DNA of 64,000 nt from Bradyrhizobium sp. LTSP885 (GTDB lineage Bacteria > Pseudomonadota > Alphaproteobacteria > Rhizobiales > Xanthobacteraceae). Shown in pieces: positions 7,716 through 16,368 of the stretch; the first letter of the stretch is position 1; every line of letters begins with the position of its first letter. A program made the position numbers and the translations under genes. The DNA is taken from positions 52,654 to 116,653 of the forward strand of contig NZ_JYMT01000011.1 of assembly GCF_000938305.1 (NCBI RefSeq). The letters are read 5' to 3'. The notes under the pieces are model-generated. The model was not told the DNA's origin, did no database searches, and was given only the letters and a program-made list of their open reading frames with translations.

Positions 7716-8426
7716 CTAGGGTCTGAAATTCTTCCGGTAGAGATCGTGCTGCCGCCCCAGCTCATTTCGGAATTCGTGAACCCGCTTGGTTTCTTCCGCC
7801 GTGAAGACAGACGTCTGCGCGGTCCAGCTGTCTCGTTTGACGGGAATACACTGCGCGATCGGCGTGCCCTTCGGGAGGACGCCGCTGAAATTCCTGTCAT
7901 GCCAGTGCGCAGGGAAGTGCACCCAGGTATCGGTATAAACGTCGCAATTGACCAACCCGGTGAGCGTGGTGAAGGGCAGATCGAAGCGATTGGCAGGGTG
8001 CGTGAAGTAGACCGCATACCCTTCCGGGGCTTCGATGGCCCACAGATTGTGGAATTTCATGAAGAAGCGCCCGGCGTCGAAAATCGGCGTGCCGGTGACC
8101 TGACCTGGATCGTGGAATCCGATTGGCGAGCGCGGAAAATCGAGTTCTCCTCCCGGAGGGATATCATTGTCCCAGGTGATCTCTCCGTTCTCGACCTTCA
8201 AGTCGCAGATCAGCGGTAGCAGAAACCCGTGGGTCATGGCGTCGACGAACGGCGGGCACCGCTTGACGGTTTCCTCGTCGCGCAGGTTGATCGAGCTGAA
8301 GGCTTTCGCCGGCATCGCCTTGAGCCAGTCGGGAACGCCCTGGGCGGCCGGCACCGGCCGCGGAAGATATCCTTCGAGTTCTCGCGGACAGCGAAATTTC
8401 AGGGTCAGTTTGTCGTTGGTGGGCAT
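7716..8426 (-). CDS. Conserved hypothetical, DUF6065-like
   Basis: A 236-residue soluble protein without signal peptide or membrane helix. It has conserved-looking aromatic and proline motifs (FRCPRELEGYLPRPVPA, GVPDWLK, PPGGELDFPRSPIGFH, HPANRFDLPF, WVHFPAHWHD) and a repeated His/Trp theme reminiscent of cupin-type or iron-binding sheets. It resembles what I recall of the DUF6065 family, whose function is unknown; this is memory, not a search. It is transcribed towards the TPR gene. Just upstream of its start lies a short rhizobial palindromic repeat at 8472-8526. Confidence 0.65.
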   Translation of the reverse strand: MPTNDKLTLKFRCPRELEGYLPRPVPAAQGVPDWLKAMPAKAFSSINLRDEETVKRCPPFVDAMTHGFLLPLICDLKVENGEITWDNDIPPGGELDFPRSPIGFHDPGQVTGTPIFDAGRFFMKFHNLWAIEAPEGYAVYFTHPANRFDLPFTTLTGLVNCDVYTDTWVHFPAHWHDRNFSGVLPKGTPIAQCIPVKRDSWTAQTSVFTAEETKRVHEFRNELGRQHDLYRKNFRP

Positions 8427-8471
8427 TGGGCGATTCCGTGGCCTGACTGGCGGCGTGACAATGTCACAGAC

Positions 8472-8526
8472 TAAAGCGTTTTCAAGCGAAGTGGATACCG
8501 GTTCGCGCTAGGAAAACGCGTCGCGA
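8472..8526. repeat. Short rhizobial palindromic repeat, copy 1
   Basis: The sequence TAAAGCGTTTTCAAGCGAAG, then TGGATACCGGTTCGCG and AAAACGCG, is near-palindromic around ACCGGT. It recurs in the opposite orientation at 37200-37250. This is a well-known kind of intergenic repeat in Bradyrhizobium and relatives. It can fold into a hairpin and lies upstream of the DUF6065-like gene. Confidence 0.8.
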
Positions 8527-8567
8527 TCAATCGATCGTAGCGCACCGGGCGGATGGTTCAGGCACGG

Positions 8568-9398
8568 TCATCTCGCGGGCACTTCACGCAGCTCTGTCGA
8601 CTTTTGGAGAAGGGCGGGGCGATAGGGCGGGTGAGGGTCGTCGTCATCGGGGATGGCGCAATACCCAAGTTCCTGGTGGATACGCTGGATCTCCATGACG
8701 CGATCGTTCAACCGCTGCAGATGCTCCAGCGACCTCGCCTTCCAGTAGCGGAACGTATCGTGCGTAATCGGCACGAAGGCGGTACCGAACAGCGTTGGAT
8801 CGGGGACGATGGTCCGCCCAAGCATGAGGTATTTGTCGGAGCCAACGATGACGAGGGTGGCGTAATTGCGGGATGCGTTCGCCTTGAGGCCATTGAGCGA
8901 CAATTCGCACAATTTGCTGAAGTAGGGCTCCTCGCGCCAGCGGTCGGGATGGTCGAGATCGACCTGGATGTTGAGCGCATCCAGGCTGAAATGCGGGACG
9001 ATGCCAGTCGTCTCGGGGAACCAATCGTCATCGAAATGCCCTTGCAGCCAGGCGCAGCTGAACGACCGGCACTGTCGCGGACGCTGATCGTAGATCTCGC
9101 AGCCTCCGCCGGTCCGAATATGGTTGCAGACCGTGTTCACCGGTTTCCCGAGATCGGTCACTTCGAGCACCTTGCAGCACAGCGTGCATGTTCCACACTG
9201 CCGGACGCTCGGTGTCGACGGCGGTATCCCAATGGCCCATGCGCCCTGGCCCTCGCGAAACAGCAGCTTCTGCTTTTCCAGCGCGCTCAATGCACGCTCG
9301 ACCTTGAGTCGGGACAGTCCGGTCGCGTCAATAATGCGTTTCGTCGTCGTCGCGCCACTTTCGACCGCCCGAACGACCACCAATGTCACTTGATCCAT
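8568..9398 (-). CDS. Winged-helix plus YkgJ-type cysteine-cluster protein
   Basis: A 276-residue protein from ATG 9398; the open frame continues upstream, but the helix-turn-helix begins right after this Met. Residues 1-65 resemble a winged-helix DNA-binding fold (TTKRIIDATGLSRLKVERALSALEKQKLL). Residues ~70-125 carry a YkgJ/UPF0153-type cysteine cluster: CGTCTLCC, then C and GGGCEIYDQRPRQCRSFSC, which probably binds zinc or an iron-sulphur centre. The rest is unrecognised. The combination suggests a metal- or redox-linked regulator, which is inference. It is a separate transcription unit. Confidence 0.75.
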   Translation of the reverse strand: MDQVTLVVVRAVESGATTTKRIIDATGLSRLKVERALSALEKQKLLFREGQGAWAIGIPPSTPSVRQCGTCTLCCKVLEVTDLGKPVNTVCNHIRTGGGCEIYDQRPRQCRSFSCAWLQGHFDDDWFPETTGIVPHFSLDALNIQVDLDHPDRWREEPYFSKLCELSLNGLKANASRNYATLVIVGSDKYLMLGRTIVPDPTLFGTAFVPITHDTFRYWKARSLEHLQRLNDRVMEIQRIHQELGYCAIPDDDDPHPPYRPALLQKSTELREVPAR

Positions 9399-9731
9399 GT
9401 TTCCAGCCGGCTTCTTGTGCCTTGTTGTGGGCCGTCGGCATCGGCGGCGACAGATCGCCCGCACGTGGTATCGGGATAGCCGCAGCCGATGTTCGCGAGA
9501 TACCACGAGCCTATCCGGGCAAACAAGATGCCGCAATGTGCAAGGGTTCCTCGGAAGGGTTCTTCGGAGCAACGTTGCCGTGACTGGCGGAGCGAGCCCT
9601 CGCTTTCGCGAAGCGGCTCTGCAGGGTCTGTTTGAAGTCCACCCGCCAATCACTGAGTTGCCCGACGGCGCAAGCCCTTGTGCGAAAATATTTCGCTTTA
9701 TCAGAAGCGCAACTCAGTGTATGAATCTCCC

Positions 9732-10275
9732 CGTCCCACCCGATTGAGGGGCGAGCGCACGTCACGAACGCGCGGTGGGATGCGGTGGACGCTGATTGCG
9801 CAACTGACGAGAGCGCGTGAAGCGGACAGCGAAGTCGTGCAGGCCTGACGCCCCCAGTGGTAGGTGTCCTATCAGCAAGAGGCTACGCCCCGTGCTGATG
9901 GCGGTGACAAGCAAGCCTAGTCTCGCCGGGGAGAGCACGTATAAGCCGTAACCCATCGCGCAGGGAAAGCCGGAGTGCCTCCGCTGGACCTGTATGCTCG
10001 TGTGCGTTTCCTTTTCTACTCTTGCACACGAGACCGCGGGTGCAGCGTGCACCCGGCTTTCCCTGCGCCCTCTGCTTAGAGAGGGCGGAACGAAGAGCAA
10101 AGCTCGGGCGAATCATGTCGCGAGAATGCGGAGCTGCGTCCCCATCCACAGTGTCATCGCCCGGCCTGTGCGCAATTGCGCACATGGACCGGGCGACCCA
10201 GTACGCCGCGGCGCATCGACTCAATCACTGACGTCTCTGGAATACTGGATCGCCCGGACAAGCCGGGCGACGACA
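9732..10275 (-). repeat. ~540 bp hairpin-rich interspersed repeat, copy A
   Basis: This stretch fills most of the 970 bp gap between the YkgJ-type gene and the EamA gene. Its reverse complement matches 43985-44527 closely at both ends, with a diverged middle (about 9800-9930 here). It holds several hairpins, including the perfect palindrome GTGCGCAATTGCGCAC at 10168-10183, the GGGTGCA...TGCACCC type, and CGCCCGG arms near 10250-10270. No convincing gene lies inside. Assigned to the minus strand only because copy B is in the other orientation. It is a bradyrhizobial intergenic repeat that I cannot name. Confidence 0.85.
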
Positions 10276-10366
10276 GCACCAACCTGGTCAGAGCATCGCC
10301 TCGCATCACGCCCCGCAAAAAATCGCGATTGCCCGCCGCCACATCTTCAGGCAATGACGGCCGCAA

Positions 10367-11239
10367 ATGAACAAAAGCTTCGAGGAAACTGCCGCTCGTC
10401 TGGCACCGGCGATTTTTGTCGTGCTGTGGAGCACGGGATTCATCGCCACCAAATACGTCATCAACAATGCCGAGCCGCTGACCTATCTGGCGATCCGGAT
10501 GGCGCTCGTGGTGGTGGTGATGGCTGTTATCGCCGCGGTCGCGCGGCCGAAATGGCCTGATTGGACCGGCGTGATGCACAGCGCGGTGGCTGGCATCCTG
10601 GTGCATGGCATCTATCTCGGCGGCACCGCAATCGCGATCGCGCATTCGATACCGGCCGGGCTGTCGGCGCTGATCCCGGGCCTGCAGCCGATCCTGACCT
10701 CGACGATTGCCAACCGCTGGTTAGGGGAGCGCGTCACGCCGCTGCAATGGGGCGGGCTTGTGCTCGGTCTCGCCGGTGTCGTCTTGATCCTGCACAACCG
10801 GCCGATGACGGGCGAGGCGGGCTGGGGCTGGTTCGCTTCCGGCGTCTCGCTGATCAGCATCACGCTCGGCACGCTCTATCAGCGGCGCTACTGCAACGCG
10901 ATCGACTGGCGCGCCGGCAATCTCGTGCAGTACATCGCGGTCACGATCTTCTTTGCGATCGGCGCATGGCTGTTCGAAGCCAATGTCGTGCACTGGACCG
11001 GCGAATTCATCCTGGGCCTGGCGTGGCTGGTGTTTGCGCTGTCGATCGGTTCGATCGGGCTGTTGTACTGGCTGATCCGCCACCATGCCGCGACCTCGGT
11101 CGCGAGCCTGTTCTATCTGGTGCCGGCGGTGACCGCGCTGATGGCCTATGTGCTGTTCGGCGAGCGGCTCGACACTGTCGCGATCGTGGGCATGGCCGCT
11201 TGCGCAGGGGCGGTGCTGCTGGTCAATCGTCGCGCTTAG
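10367..11239 (+). CDS. EamA/DMT-family transporter
   Basis: A 290-residue inner-membrane protein with about ten hydrophobic helices, arranged as two EamA repeats (about 10-143 and 152-286). The pattern is typical of drug/metabolite exporters: LWSTGFIATKYV in helix 1, IPAGLSALIPGLQPILTS, and the second-repeat ATSVASLFYLVPAVTALMAYVLFGE. Substrates in this family are usually amino acids, metabolites or drugs and cannot be told from sequence. The stop codon overlaps the end of the convergent photolyase gene by 4 bases. Confidence 0.9.
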   Translation: MNKSFEETAARLAPAIFVVLWSTGFIATKYVINNAEPLTYLAIRMALVVVVMAVIAAVARPKWPDWTGVMHSAVAGILVHGIYLGGTAIAIAHSIPAGLSALIPGLQPILTSTIANRWLGERVTPLQWGGLVLGLAGVVLILHNRPMTGEAGWGWFASGVSLISITLGTLYQRRYCNAIDWRAGNLVQYIAVTIFFAIGAWLFEANVVHWTGEFILGLAWLVFALSIGSIGLLYWLIRHHAATSVASLFYLVPAVTALMAYVLFGERLDTVAIVGMAACAGAVLLVNRRA

Positions 11240-12699
11240 TCCTTGCCGCGGATCTTGGCGTAGGCGGCCAGCGCGCGCTCGCGGCCCTGCTTGTGATCGA
11301 CGATCGGCTGCGGATAGGTCTTGCCGAGTTCGATGCCGGCGCTTGCGAGTTCGATCGGCGTCGCGGTCCAGGGCTGATGGATCAGGTTGTCGGGCAGGCG
11401 AGTGAGCTCCGGCACCCAGCGCCTGACATAGCCACCGTCAGGATCGAACTTCTCGCCCTGCAGGATCGGATTGAAGACGCGGAAATAGGGCGCGGCATCG
11501 GCGCCAGAACCCGCGACCCATTGCCAGTTGGCGGGATTGGAGCCGGCATCGGCATCAACCAGCGTGTCCCAGAACCATTGTTCGCCGGCGCGCCAGTCGA
11601 TCAGGAGATGCTTGACCAGGAACGAGGCCACCACCATCCGCACCCGGTTGTGCATCACGCCGGTGTGCCAGAGCTGACGCATGCCGGCGTCGACGATCGG
11701 ATAGCCGGTCCGGCCGCGCTGCCAGGCCTTGAGCGCCTTGGCGTCGCGCTTCCACGGAAAGCCGTCGAAATGCGCCTGCAGGTTCCGATCGGCCAGATCG
11801 GGGACGTCGAACAGCAGATGGCGGCAGAATTCGCGCCAGCCGAGTTCGCTGAGGAATTTGTCGACGTTGCCGACAAGGCGAGGGTGCTCGGCGGCGGCGA
11901 AGCGGGCGGCGTGCCAGACCTGGCGCGGGCTGATCTCGCCGAAGCGCAGATGCGGCGACAGGCGCGAGGTGCCGTCGCGGTCAGGCCGGTCACGGTCGCC
12001 GCTGTAGCCGCTGATACCATCATCGAGGAATGCCTTGAGCTGCGCCTGCGCCGCGGCCTCGCCGGGACGCCAGCTCTCGCGGAGGCCGCCGGCCCAATCG
12101 GGCCGCGTCGGCTCGAGCGCCCAGTCGCTGACGGCCTCGCTCGCGATGCCGGGAACGGATATGAGCTTCTTCGGCGCCGGCAACGGCTTGGGTGGATCGC
12201 CGAGCCCTTGCACGCGCCGCCAGAAAGGCGTGAACACGCGAAGGCCGCGGTTCTCCTTGTTCCGGATCGCCTTGGGTTCGACGAGCAGGTCGCCCGGGAG
12301 GATTTGCGAAGAGATGCCGTTACTTGCGAGCGCGGCCTCAACATCCCCGGCAACGGCTTGATGCGGCGCCTGCGCGATGTCGTTCCAGAACACGGCGTTG
12401 GCATTGGCTTCGCGCGCCAGCGCGGCGATCGCGCTCGCCGCCGGTCCCTTGCGCAGCACCAGCGATCCGCCGATCGTTGCGAGATCGTTGCCGAGTGCGC
12501 GCAGCGATTGCGCGAGCCACCAGCGCGCCGCGCCCCCGAGGGGGCGCGCGGCCGGTGGTTTCAGTGCGCGGCTTTCTTCGTCCAGCACATAGAGACAAGT
12601 TACCGGCACACCGCGGCTGGCTGCTTCGTGCAGGGCCGGGTGATCCGACAGCCGCAGGTCGTCGCGGAACCAGACGATGATCGGCTGAGTGGGTGTCAC
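11236..12699 (-). CDS. phrB: Deoxyribodipyrimidine photolyase
   Basis: A 487-residue flavoprotein that uses blue light to split cyclobutane pyrimidine dimers. The N-terminal Rossmann antenna domain starts with IIVWFRDDLRLSDHPAL. The C-terminal FAD domain shows the conserved GYPIVDAGMRQL, WMHNR-type segment (MHNRVRMVVASFLVKHLL), WDTLVDADAGSNPANWQW and PYFRVFNP. Length and motifs fit class I microbial CPD photolyases. The start is GTG at 12699. Next to it on the same strand is a peroxiredoxin 21 bases upstream, so the two light- and oxidant-damage genes may share a transcript. Confidence 0.93.
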   Translation of the reverse strand: MTPTQPIIVWFRDDLRLSDHPALHEAASRGVPVTCLYVLDEESRALKPPAARPLGGAARWWLAQSLRALGNDLATIGGSLVLRKGPAASAIAALAREANANAVFWNDIAQAPHQAVAGDVEAALASNGISSQILPGDLLVEPKAIRNKENRGLRVFTPFWRRVQGLGDPPKPLPAPKKLISVPGIASEAVSDWALEPTRPDWAGGLRESWRPGEAAAQAQLKAFLDDGISGYSGDRDRPDRDGTSRLSPHLRFGEISPRQVWHAARFAAAEHPRLVGNVDKFLSELGWREFCRHLLFDVPDLADRNLQAHFDGFPWKRDAKALKAWQRGRTGYPIVDAGMRQLWHTGVMHNRVRMVVASFLVKHLLIDWRAGEQWFWDTLVDADAGSNPANWQWVAGSGADAAPYFRVFNPILQGEKFDPDGGYVRRWVPELTRLPDNLIHQPWTATPIELASAGIELGKTYPQPIVDHKQGRERALAAYAKIRGKD

Positions 12700-12720
12700 C
12701 CCTACGTTACGTGCCTGCCG

Positions 12721-13380
12721 TTACTTCGGTTGCGGCACGATCCGGATATAAGGCTTCGGCGACTTCCAGCCGTCCGGATAGATCGTCTTGGCCTCGTCGT
12801 CGCTGACCGAGCCCGCGATGATCACGTCCTCGCCCTGCTTCCAGTCGGCGGGGGTGGCGACGCGATGCTTGGCGGTCAGCTGCAGCGAGTCGATCACGCG
12901 CAGGATCTCCTGAAAGTTCCGGCCAGTGGTCATCGGATAGACCAGCACCAGCTTGATCTTCTTGTCCGGGCCGATGACGAAGACATTGCGAACGGTCAAA
13001 TTGTCGGCGGCGGTGCGGGTGAGGGGGTCGCCGGAGGTCGAGGCCGGCAGCATGTCATAGAGTTTCGACACATTGAAATCGGTGTCGCCGATCATCGGAT
13101 AGTTCGGTGCGGCGCCCTGGCTCTCCTTGATGTCCTCGGCCCATTTGGCGTGGCGGTCGACCGGGTCGACCGACAGGCCGAGCAGCTTGACGCCGCGCTT
13201 GTCGAATTCAGGCTTGAGATGGGCGAGCGCCCCGAGCTCGGTGGTGCAGACCGGGGTGAAGTCCTTCGGGTGGGAGAACAGCAGTGCCCAGCTGCTGCCG
13301 ATCCAGTCGTGGAACTTAATTTTGCCCTCGGTGGTCTGGGCTTCGAAGTCAGGGGCCGTCGCGCCAATCTGAAGTGCCAT
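12721..13380 (-). CDS. 1-Cys peroxiredoxin (Prx6 type)
   Basis: A 219-residue thiol peroxidase that reduces hydrogen and organic peroxides. The peroxidatic motif is PVCTTE with C45, and it is the only cysteine in the protein, so it belongs to the 1-Cys Prx6 group and needs an external reductant. The C-terminal dimerisation domain (about 165-219, TPADWKQGEDVIIAG...) is the type found in this group. The ATG at 13380 has an AGG about 8 bases upstream. It lies 21 bases before phrB on the same strand. Confidence 0.93.
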   Translation of the reverse strand: MALQIGATAPDFEAQTTEGKIKFHDWIGSSWALLFSHPKDFTPVCTTELGALAHLKPEFDKRGVKLLGLSVDPVDRHAKWAEDIKESQGAAPNYPMIGDTDFNVSKLYDMLPASTSGDPLTRTAADNLTVRNVFVIGPDKKIKLVLVYPMTTGRNFQEILRVIDSLQLTAKHRVATPADWKQGEDVIIAGSVSDDEAKTIYPDGWKSPKPYIRIVPQPK

Positions 13381-13767
13381 GATCTTACCTCATGCTATTG
13401 AAGTTGCTGATTAATCTGATTTCGAAGCGTCGCCGTCACTATACGAGGCAGCGAGGCACAAGTGAACCGGGCGACGAAAAAGGCGAAATCCTTCCCCGTG
13501 GAGAGGAATACGGAGCAACTTGTTTTGATCCTTGCCCCTGCGACGAAATAACAACTGCGACAGTAAAAGCTTGGAAATGCCCAGATAATGCCTTTTATGA
13601 CCGCCATCTCACCGGTGCCGGCTGCTATACGACCGAACCGTGACAGTGATCACAGCGACCAAATAGCAACCATCTAAAAATCTCGGAACACAAGTTCCGA
13701 ATCATTAACCACTCGTTTACGCCCGCATGGAAAAGCTGGCCTAAGAATAGGAATTGAAAGTCACACT
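13381..13767. other. Intergenic region, no gene seen
   Basis: 387 bases between the divergent peroxiredoxin and hypothetical genes. It must hold both promoters. Short open frames on both strands have no ribosome binding site or coding bias and are not reported. The sequence is less GC-rich than the genes, as expected for a double promoter region, but I see no motif that I can assign. Confidence 0.6.
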
Positions 13768-14349
13768 ATGTCCGCCCCAAGTACCAAGACCGCTGAGGCT
13801 CTCAGCGGTGCGTTGCAACCCTCCTGCCGCAGCACCGCCGCCCATGCACTGACCATCGTGCGCGACGGCGTCATTACCGGCGAAGGCCCGACCACCAAGG
13901 GCCGTATCCATTTCTCCCGGTCGCTCGATGCCGATGACGCCAAATGGTGCGCGCGCATCCTGACGGCTGACGCCGTCGCGGATCAGCCGATCAGCCGGGC
14001 CGAGGTCGAGGCGCTGTTCCAGATCGACGAGGCCGCCGCCGAGCGTAGCGATGACGGCCGGTTCGACGACCTGCTCGCCAAGGCGGTCGCGCATCATGCC
14101 GCGTCCGAGTCCGGCCTGCCGGTGCCGCCCCGCGCGGTGGCGCTGTCACCCGACACCGACATCGAGGGCTGGGCGCCGGCGCGGGCGACCAAGATCGACA
14201 CCAAGGTTTTGGAGTGGATCGCAAGCCAGATGCGCGGCAAGCGCCGCGCCGGTCATGCGCTGGCGGCCATGGTTGCGACGCTGGTCGGCGCGACCGCGCT
14301 GCCGCTCGCGACGCAGCTGCCCAACGTGTTCGATATCGGGATGATGTAA
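13768..14349 (+). CDS. Conserved hypothetical with C-terminal hydrophobic segment
   Basis: A 193-residue protein. The first ~150 residues are soluble and acidic and carry no recognised motif (HALTIVRDGVITGEGPTT, LDADDAKWCARILTAD). A basic segment (MRGKRRAGH) then leads to one hydrophobic stretch, HALAAMVATLVGATALPLA, near the C-terminus. This suggests a tail-anchored or peripheral membrane protein. The ATG at 13768 follows a weak GAAAG ribosome site. A strong intrinsic terminator follows the stop codon by 33 bases. It is transcribed as a single gene. Function unknown. Confidence 0.65.
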   Translation: MSAPSTKTAEALSGALQPSCRSTAAHALTIVRDGVITGEGPTTKGRIHFSRSLDADDAKWCARILTADAVADQPISRAEVEALFQIDEAAAERSDDGRFDDLLAKAVAHHAASESGLPVPPRAVALSPDTDIEGWAPARATKIDTKVLEWIASQMRGKRRAGHALAAMVATLVGATALPLATQLPNVFDIGMM

Positions 14350-14382
14350 GCCATCATCCCGATCGCAAGATCTTCTTGAGAG

Positions 14383-14409
14383 CGGCGGGGGTTACTTCCC
14401 CGCCGTTTT
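14383..14409 (+). terminator. Rho-independent terminator
   Basis: CGGCGGGG (14383-14390), a 7-base loop, the perfect complement CCCCGCCG (14398-14405), then TTTT. It ends the hypothetical gene at 13768-14349 and overlaps the last codons of the convergent phosphoesterase gene. Confidence 0.8.
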
Positions 14410-16227
14410 CTGTTTGTCGTCGGCCTCGAGCCCGAGCGTCCGCCCCGGGAACCCGGCGACGTCGAAATAGCGGGTCGAGAGCACGCGCTGGAACTTGATC
14501 ACGGTCCGCAAGCCGTTGGCCGAAGGCTTCGAGGTGAGGGTGCCGTCCGCCATCTTCGGGACGATGCCGTTCGGCAGCGCCTCCGACATCACCCGGCCGG
14601 TCAGCCCGCCATTGTTCGGGGCGCGCAGGCCGAGCAGCTGGGCCGCGGTGATGCCGACATCGGCGTTGCTGACCGGAAGCGGATCGACATAGCCGGACTT
14701 GAAGTCCGGGCCGATCGCCGCGGTGAAGTTGTAGGTGTCGCCGCGGCTGAAGCTGCCATGCATGCCCTGGCCCTGGCGCAGCACGGTGTCGGCGATCTGC
14801 ACCGAGCAGTTGGTCGGGATCTCGCAGCCGCTCGACCACGAGCGGAAATTGACCACGATCGACGGGTTCGGCGTCGTCGCCTTGCCCTTCAGATTGAGGT
14901 TCGACATCGGCAGCGTGCCGGGGAATTTGCCGAGCTTGTCGTCGACAAACAGCCCGCTGATATAGTCCTGCTCGAGCAGCGCCTTGACGACGCGGTCGGT
15001 GAGCTTCTTGTCCCGGTTCGGCAGATAGATCAGGTCCGAGCCCCCATTGGTCGCGATCACGACATCAGGCTTGGCCGGATCCTGGCCGAGCACGCCATTG
15101 CCGGCCTTGGGGTGGGCATTGTCGGCGACCTTCGCGTTCTTGTCGTTCGGATCGTATAGCGGCAGGTTCAGCGCCTTGGCGAGATCGATCGCCAGGAATC
15201 CCATGGGCAGGAAATCCTTCGGCGTGTCGTCGTAGGCGATCCTGGCCGAGGGGCTGGTCTTGCTCTCCTTCGATATGGTCGAGAAGCCGTGGTCGGAGGA
15301 GACGATGATGTTGGTGGTGGCGGAAAGCCCGAGCTCGTCGAGCGCCTTGCGCAGCTGCGCCAGATTGTTGTCGGCGTTCCTGATGCCGGCCAGCGAGGTC
15401 GGGCCGTTGATGCCGGGGGTGATGGTGTTGAGGCTGTCGCCGGTGTTGTGCTGGCTGCCGTCGGGATCGCGCGACCAGAACACCAGCACGAACGGCTTGT
15501 TGCGCGTTTTGAACATCGGCAGCACGACCTTGGTCGCGACGTCGGCCGTGTAGGCCTGCTGCGCAACGTTGGCGACCGTCGTGCCGGGTGTCACGGCATC
15601 GCCGGCCTTGGCATTGTCGCCGCGGCCGGGGGTGGCCAGCGGCAAATTGGCTTTGGTCAGCGCGTCCTTCATCTCGTCGGAGATCGGAACGCCGGTCTTG
15701 CCGCCGGTGGAATCGTCGATCACGATGGTGTTCTTGCCGCGATCGGTGTGGTCGAACAGCAGCGTCGGGCCGACCTTGCCGATCGCTGCCGTGCTGAAGC
15801 CCTCGCGGCGGGCCATCTTCAGCAGCGTCTCTTCGTTGAGATAGTCGCCGTTGAAATGATCGTCGATGTCGGCAAGCACAGCATCATTCTCGATGAAGGG
15901 AACGACCGTGTCGCCGGCCGGCACCGAGCTGTAGCCGGTATAGATCGTATTGGAGAAGGTGCCGGTGTCGCCGAGATAATGCCCGGTCGACAGCGCCGAG
16001 CTGTTCGCCATCGTGAAGGTCGGAAACAGTGAATGCGAATTCTTGAAATGCACACCCTTGTCGCGGATCGCGGCCATCGCAGGTGCGGTTTCCGGCGTCA
16101 CGATGCCGCCGCGCAGGCCGTCCGGAACGAACAGGATGAGGTTGCGGGGTTTGGCGTTCTGCGCCGAGGCGGCCCCCGCCGACAACGCGATCATGCTGGC
16201 GGACAACAGTGCAATGGCGCGACGCAT
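14392..16227 (-). CDS. Exported alkaline-phosphatase-superfamily phosphoesterase
   Basis: A 611-residue periplasmic enzyme with signal peptide MRRAIALLSASMIALSAGAASA. It has the alkaline-phosphatase/nucleotide-pyrophosphatase core: the first metal site NLILFVPDGLRGG, the nucleophile region SLFPTFTMANSSALSTGHYLG, the second-metal strand FWSRDPDGSQHNTGD, and SSDHGFST. The residues expected to bind two zinc ions (D35 of VPD, the DPD.SQH and SDH sets) are present. Family members hydrolyse phosphodiesters or phosphomonoesters. The natural substrate is unknown. It is a single gene, convergent with the previous gene across a shared terminator. Confidence 0.85.
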   Translation of the reverse strand: MRRAIALLSASMIALSAGAASAQNAKPRNLILFVPDGLRGGIVTPETAPAMAAIRDKGVHFKNSHSLFPTFTMANSSALSTGHYLGDTGTFSNTIYTGYSSVPAGDTVVPFIENDAVLADIDDHFNGDYLNEETLLKMARREGFSTAAIGKVGPTLLFDHTDRGKNTIVIDDSTGGKTGVPISDEMKDALTKANLPLATPGRGDNAKAGDAVTPGTTVANVAQQAYTADVATKVVLPMFKTRNKPFVLVFWSRDPDGSQHNTGDSLNTITPGINGPTSLAGIRNADNNLAQLRKALDELGLSATTNIIVSSDHGFSTISKESKTSPSARIAYDDTPKDFLPMGFLAIDLAKALNLPLYDPNDKNAKVADNAHPKAGNGVLGQDPAKPDVVIATNGGSDLIYLPNRDKKLTDRVVKALLEQDYISGLFVDDKLGKFPGTLPMSNLNLKGKATTPNPSIVVNFRSWSSGCEIPTNCSVQIADTVLRQGQGMHGSFSRGDTYNFTAAIGPDFKSGYVDPLPVSNADVGITAAQLLGLRAPNNGGLTGRVMSEALPNGIVPKMADGTLTSKPSANGLRTVIKFQRVLSTRYFDVAGFPGRTLGLEADDKQKTAGK

Positions 16228-16368
16228 TTATGATTTCCCCATGAAAAGCAGCCCGCGGCTGGTCGCCGCCGTCCTCGTTTAGTTTTGTCACATGACAGAA
16301 TTGTTACAGTGCCTTCCCGGCGCGCCAATAGCCCCAGTTTTTCCAACCGAGCGCCGCCCAACAAGCCG

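Noticed and set aside
10561..13401. Very long plus-strand open frame (946 codons) opposite phrB and the peroxiredoxin
   Set aside because: It is antisense to two confidently recognised genes and overlaps the EamA gene; high-GC genomes produce such frames.
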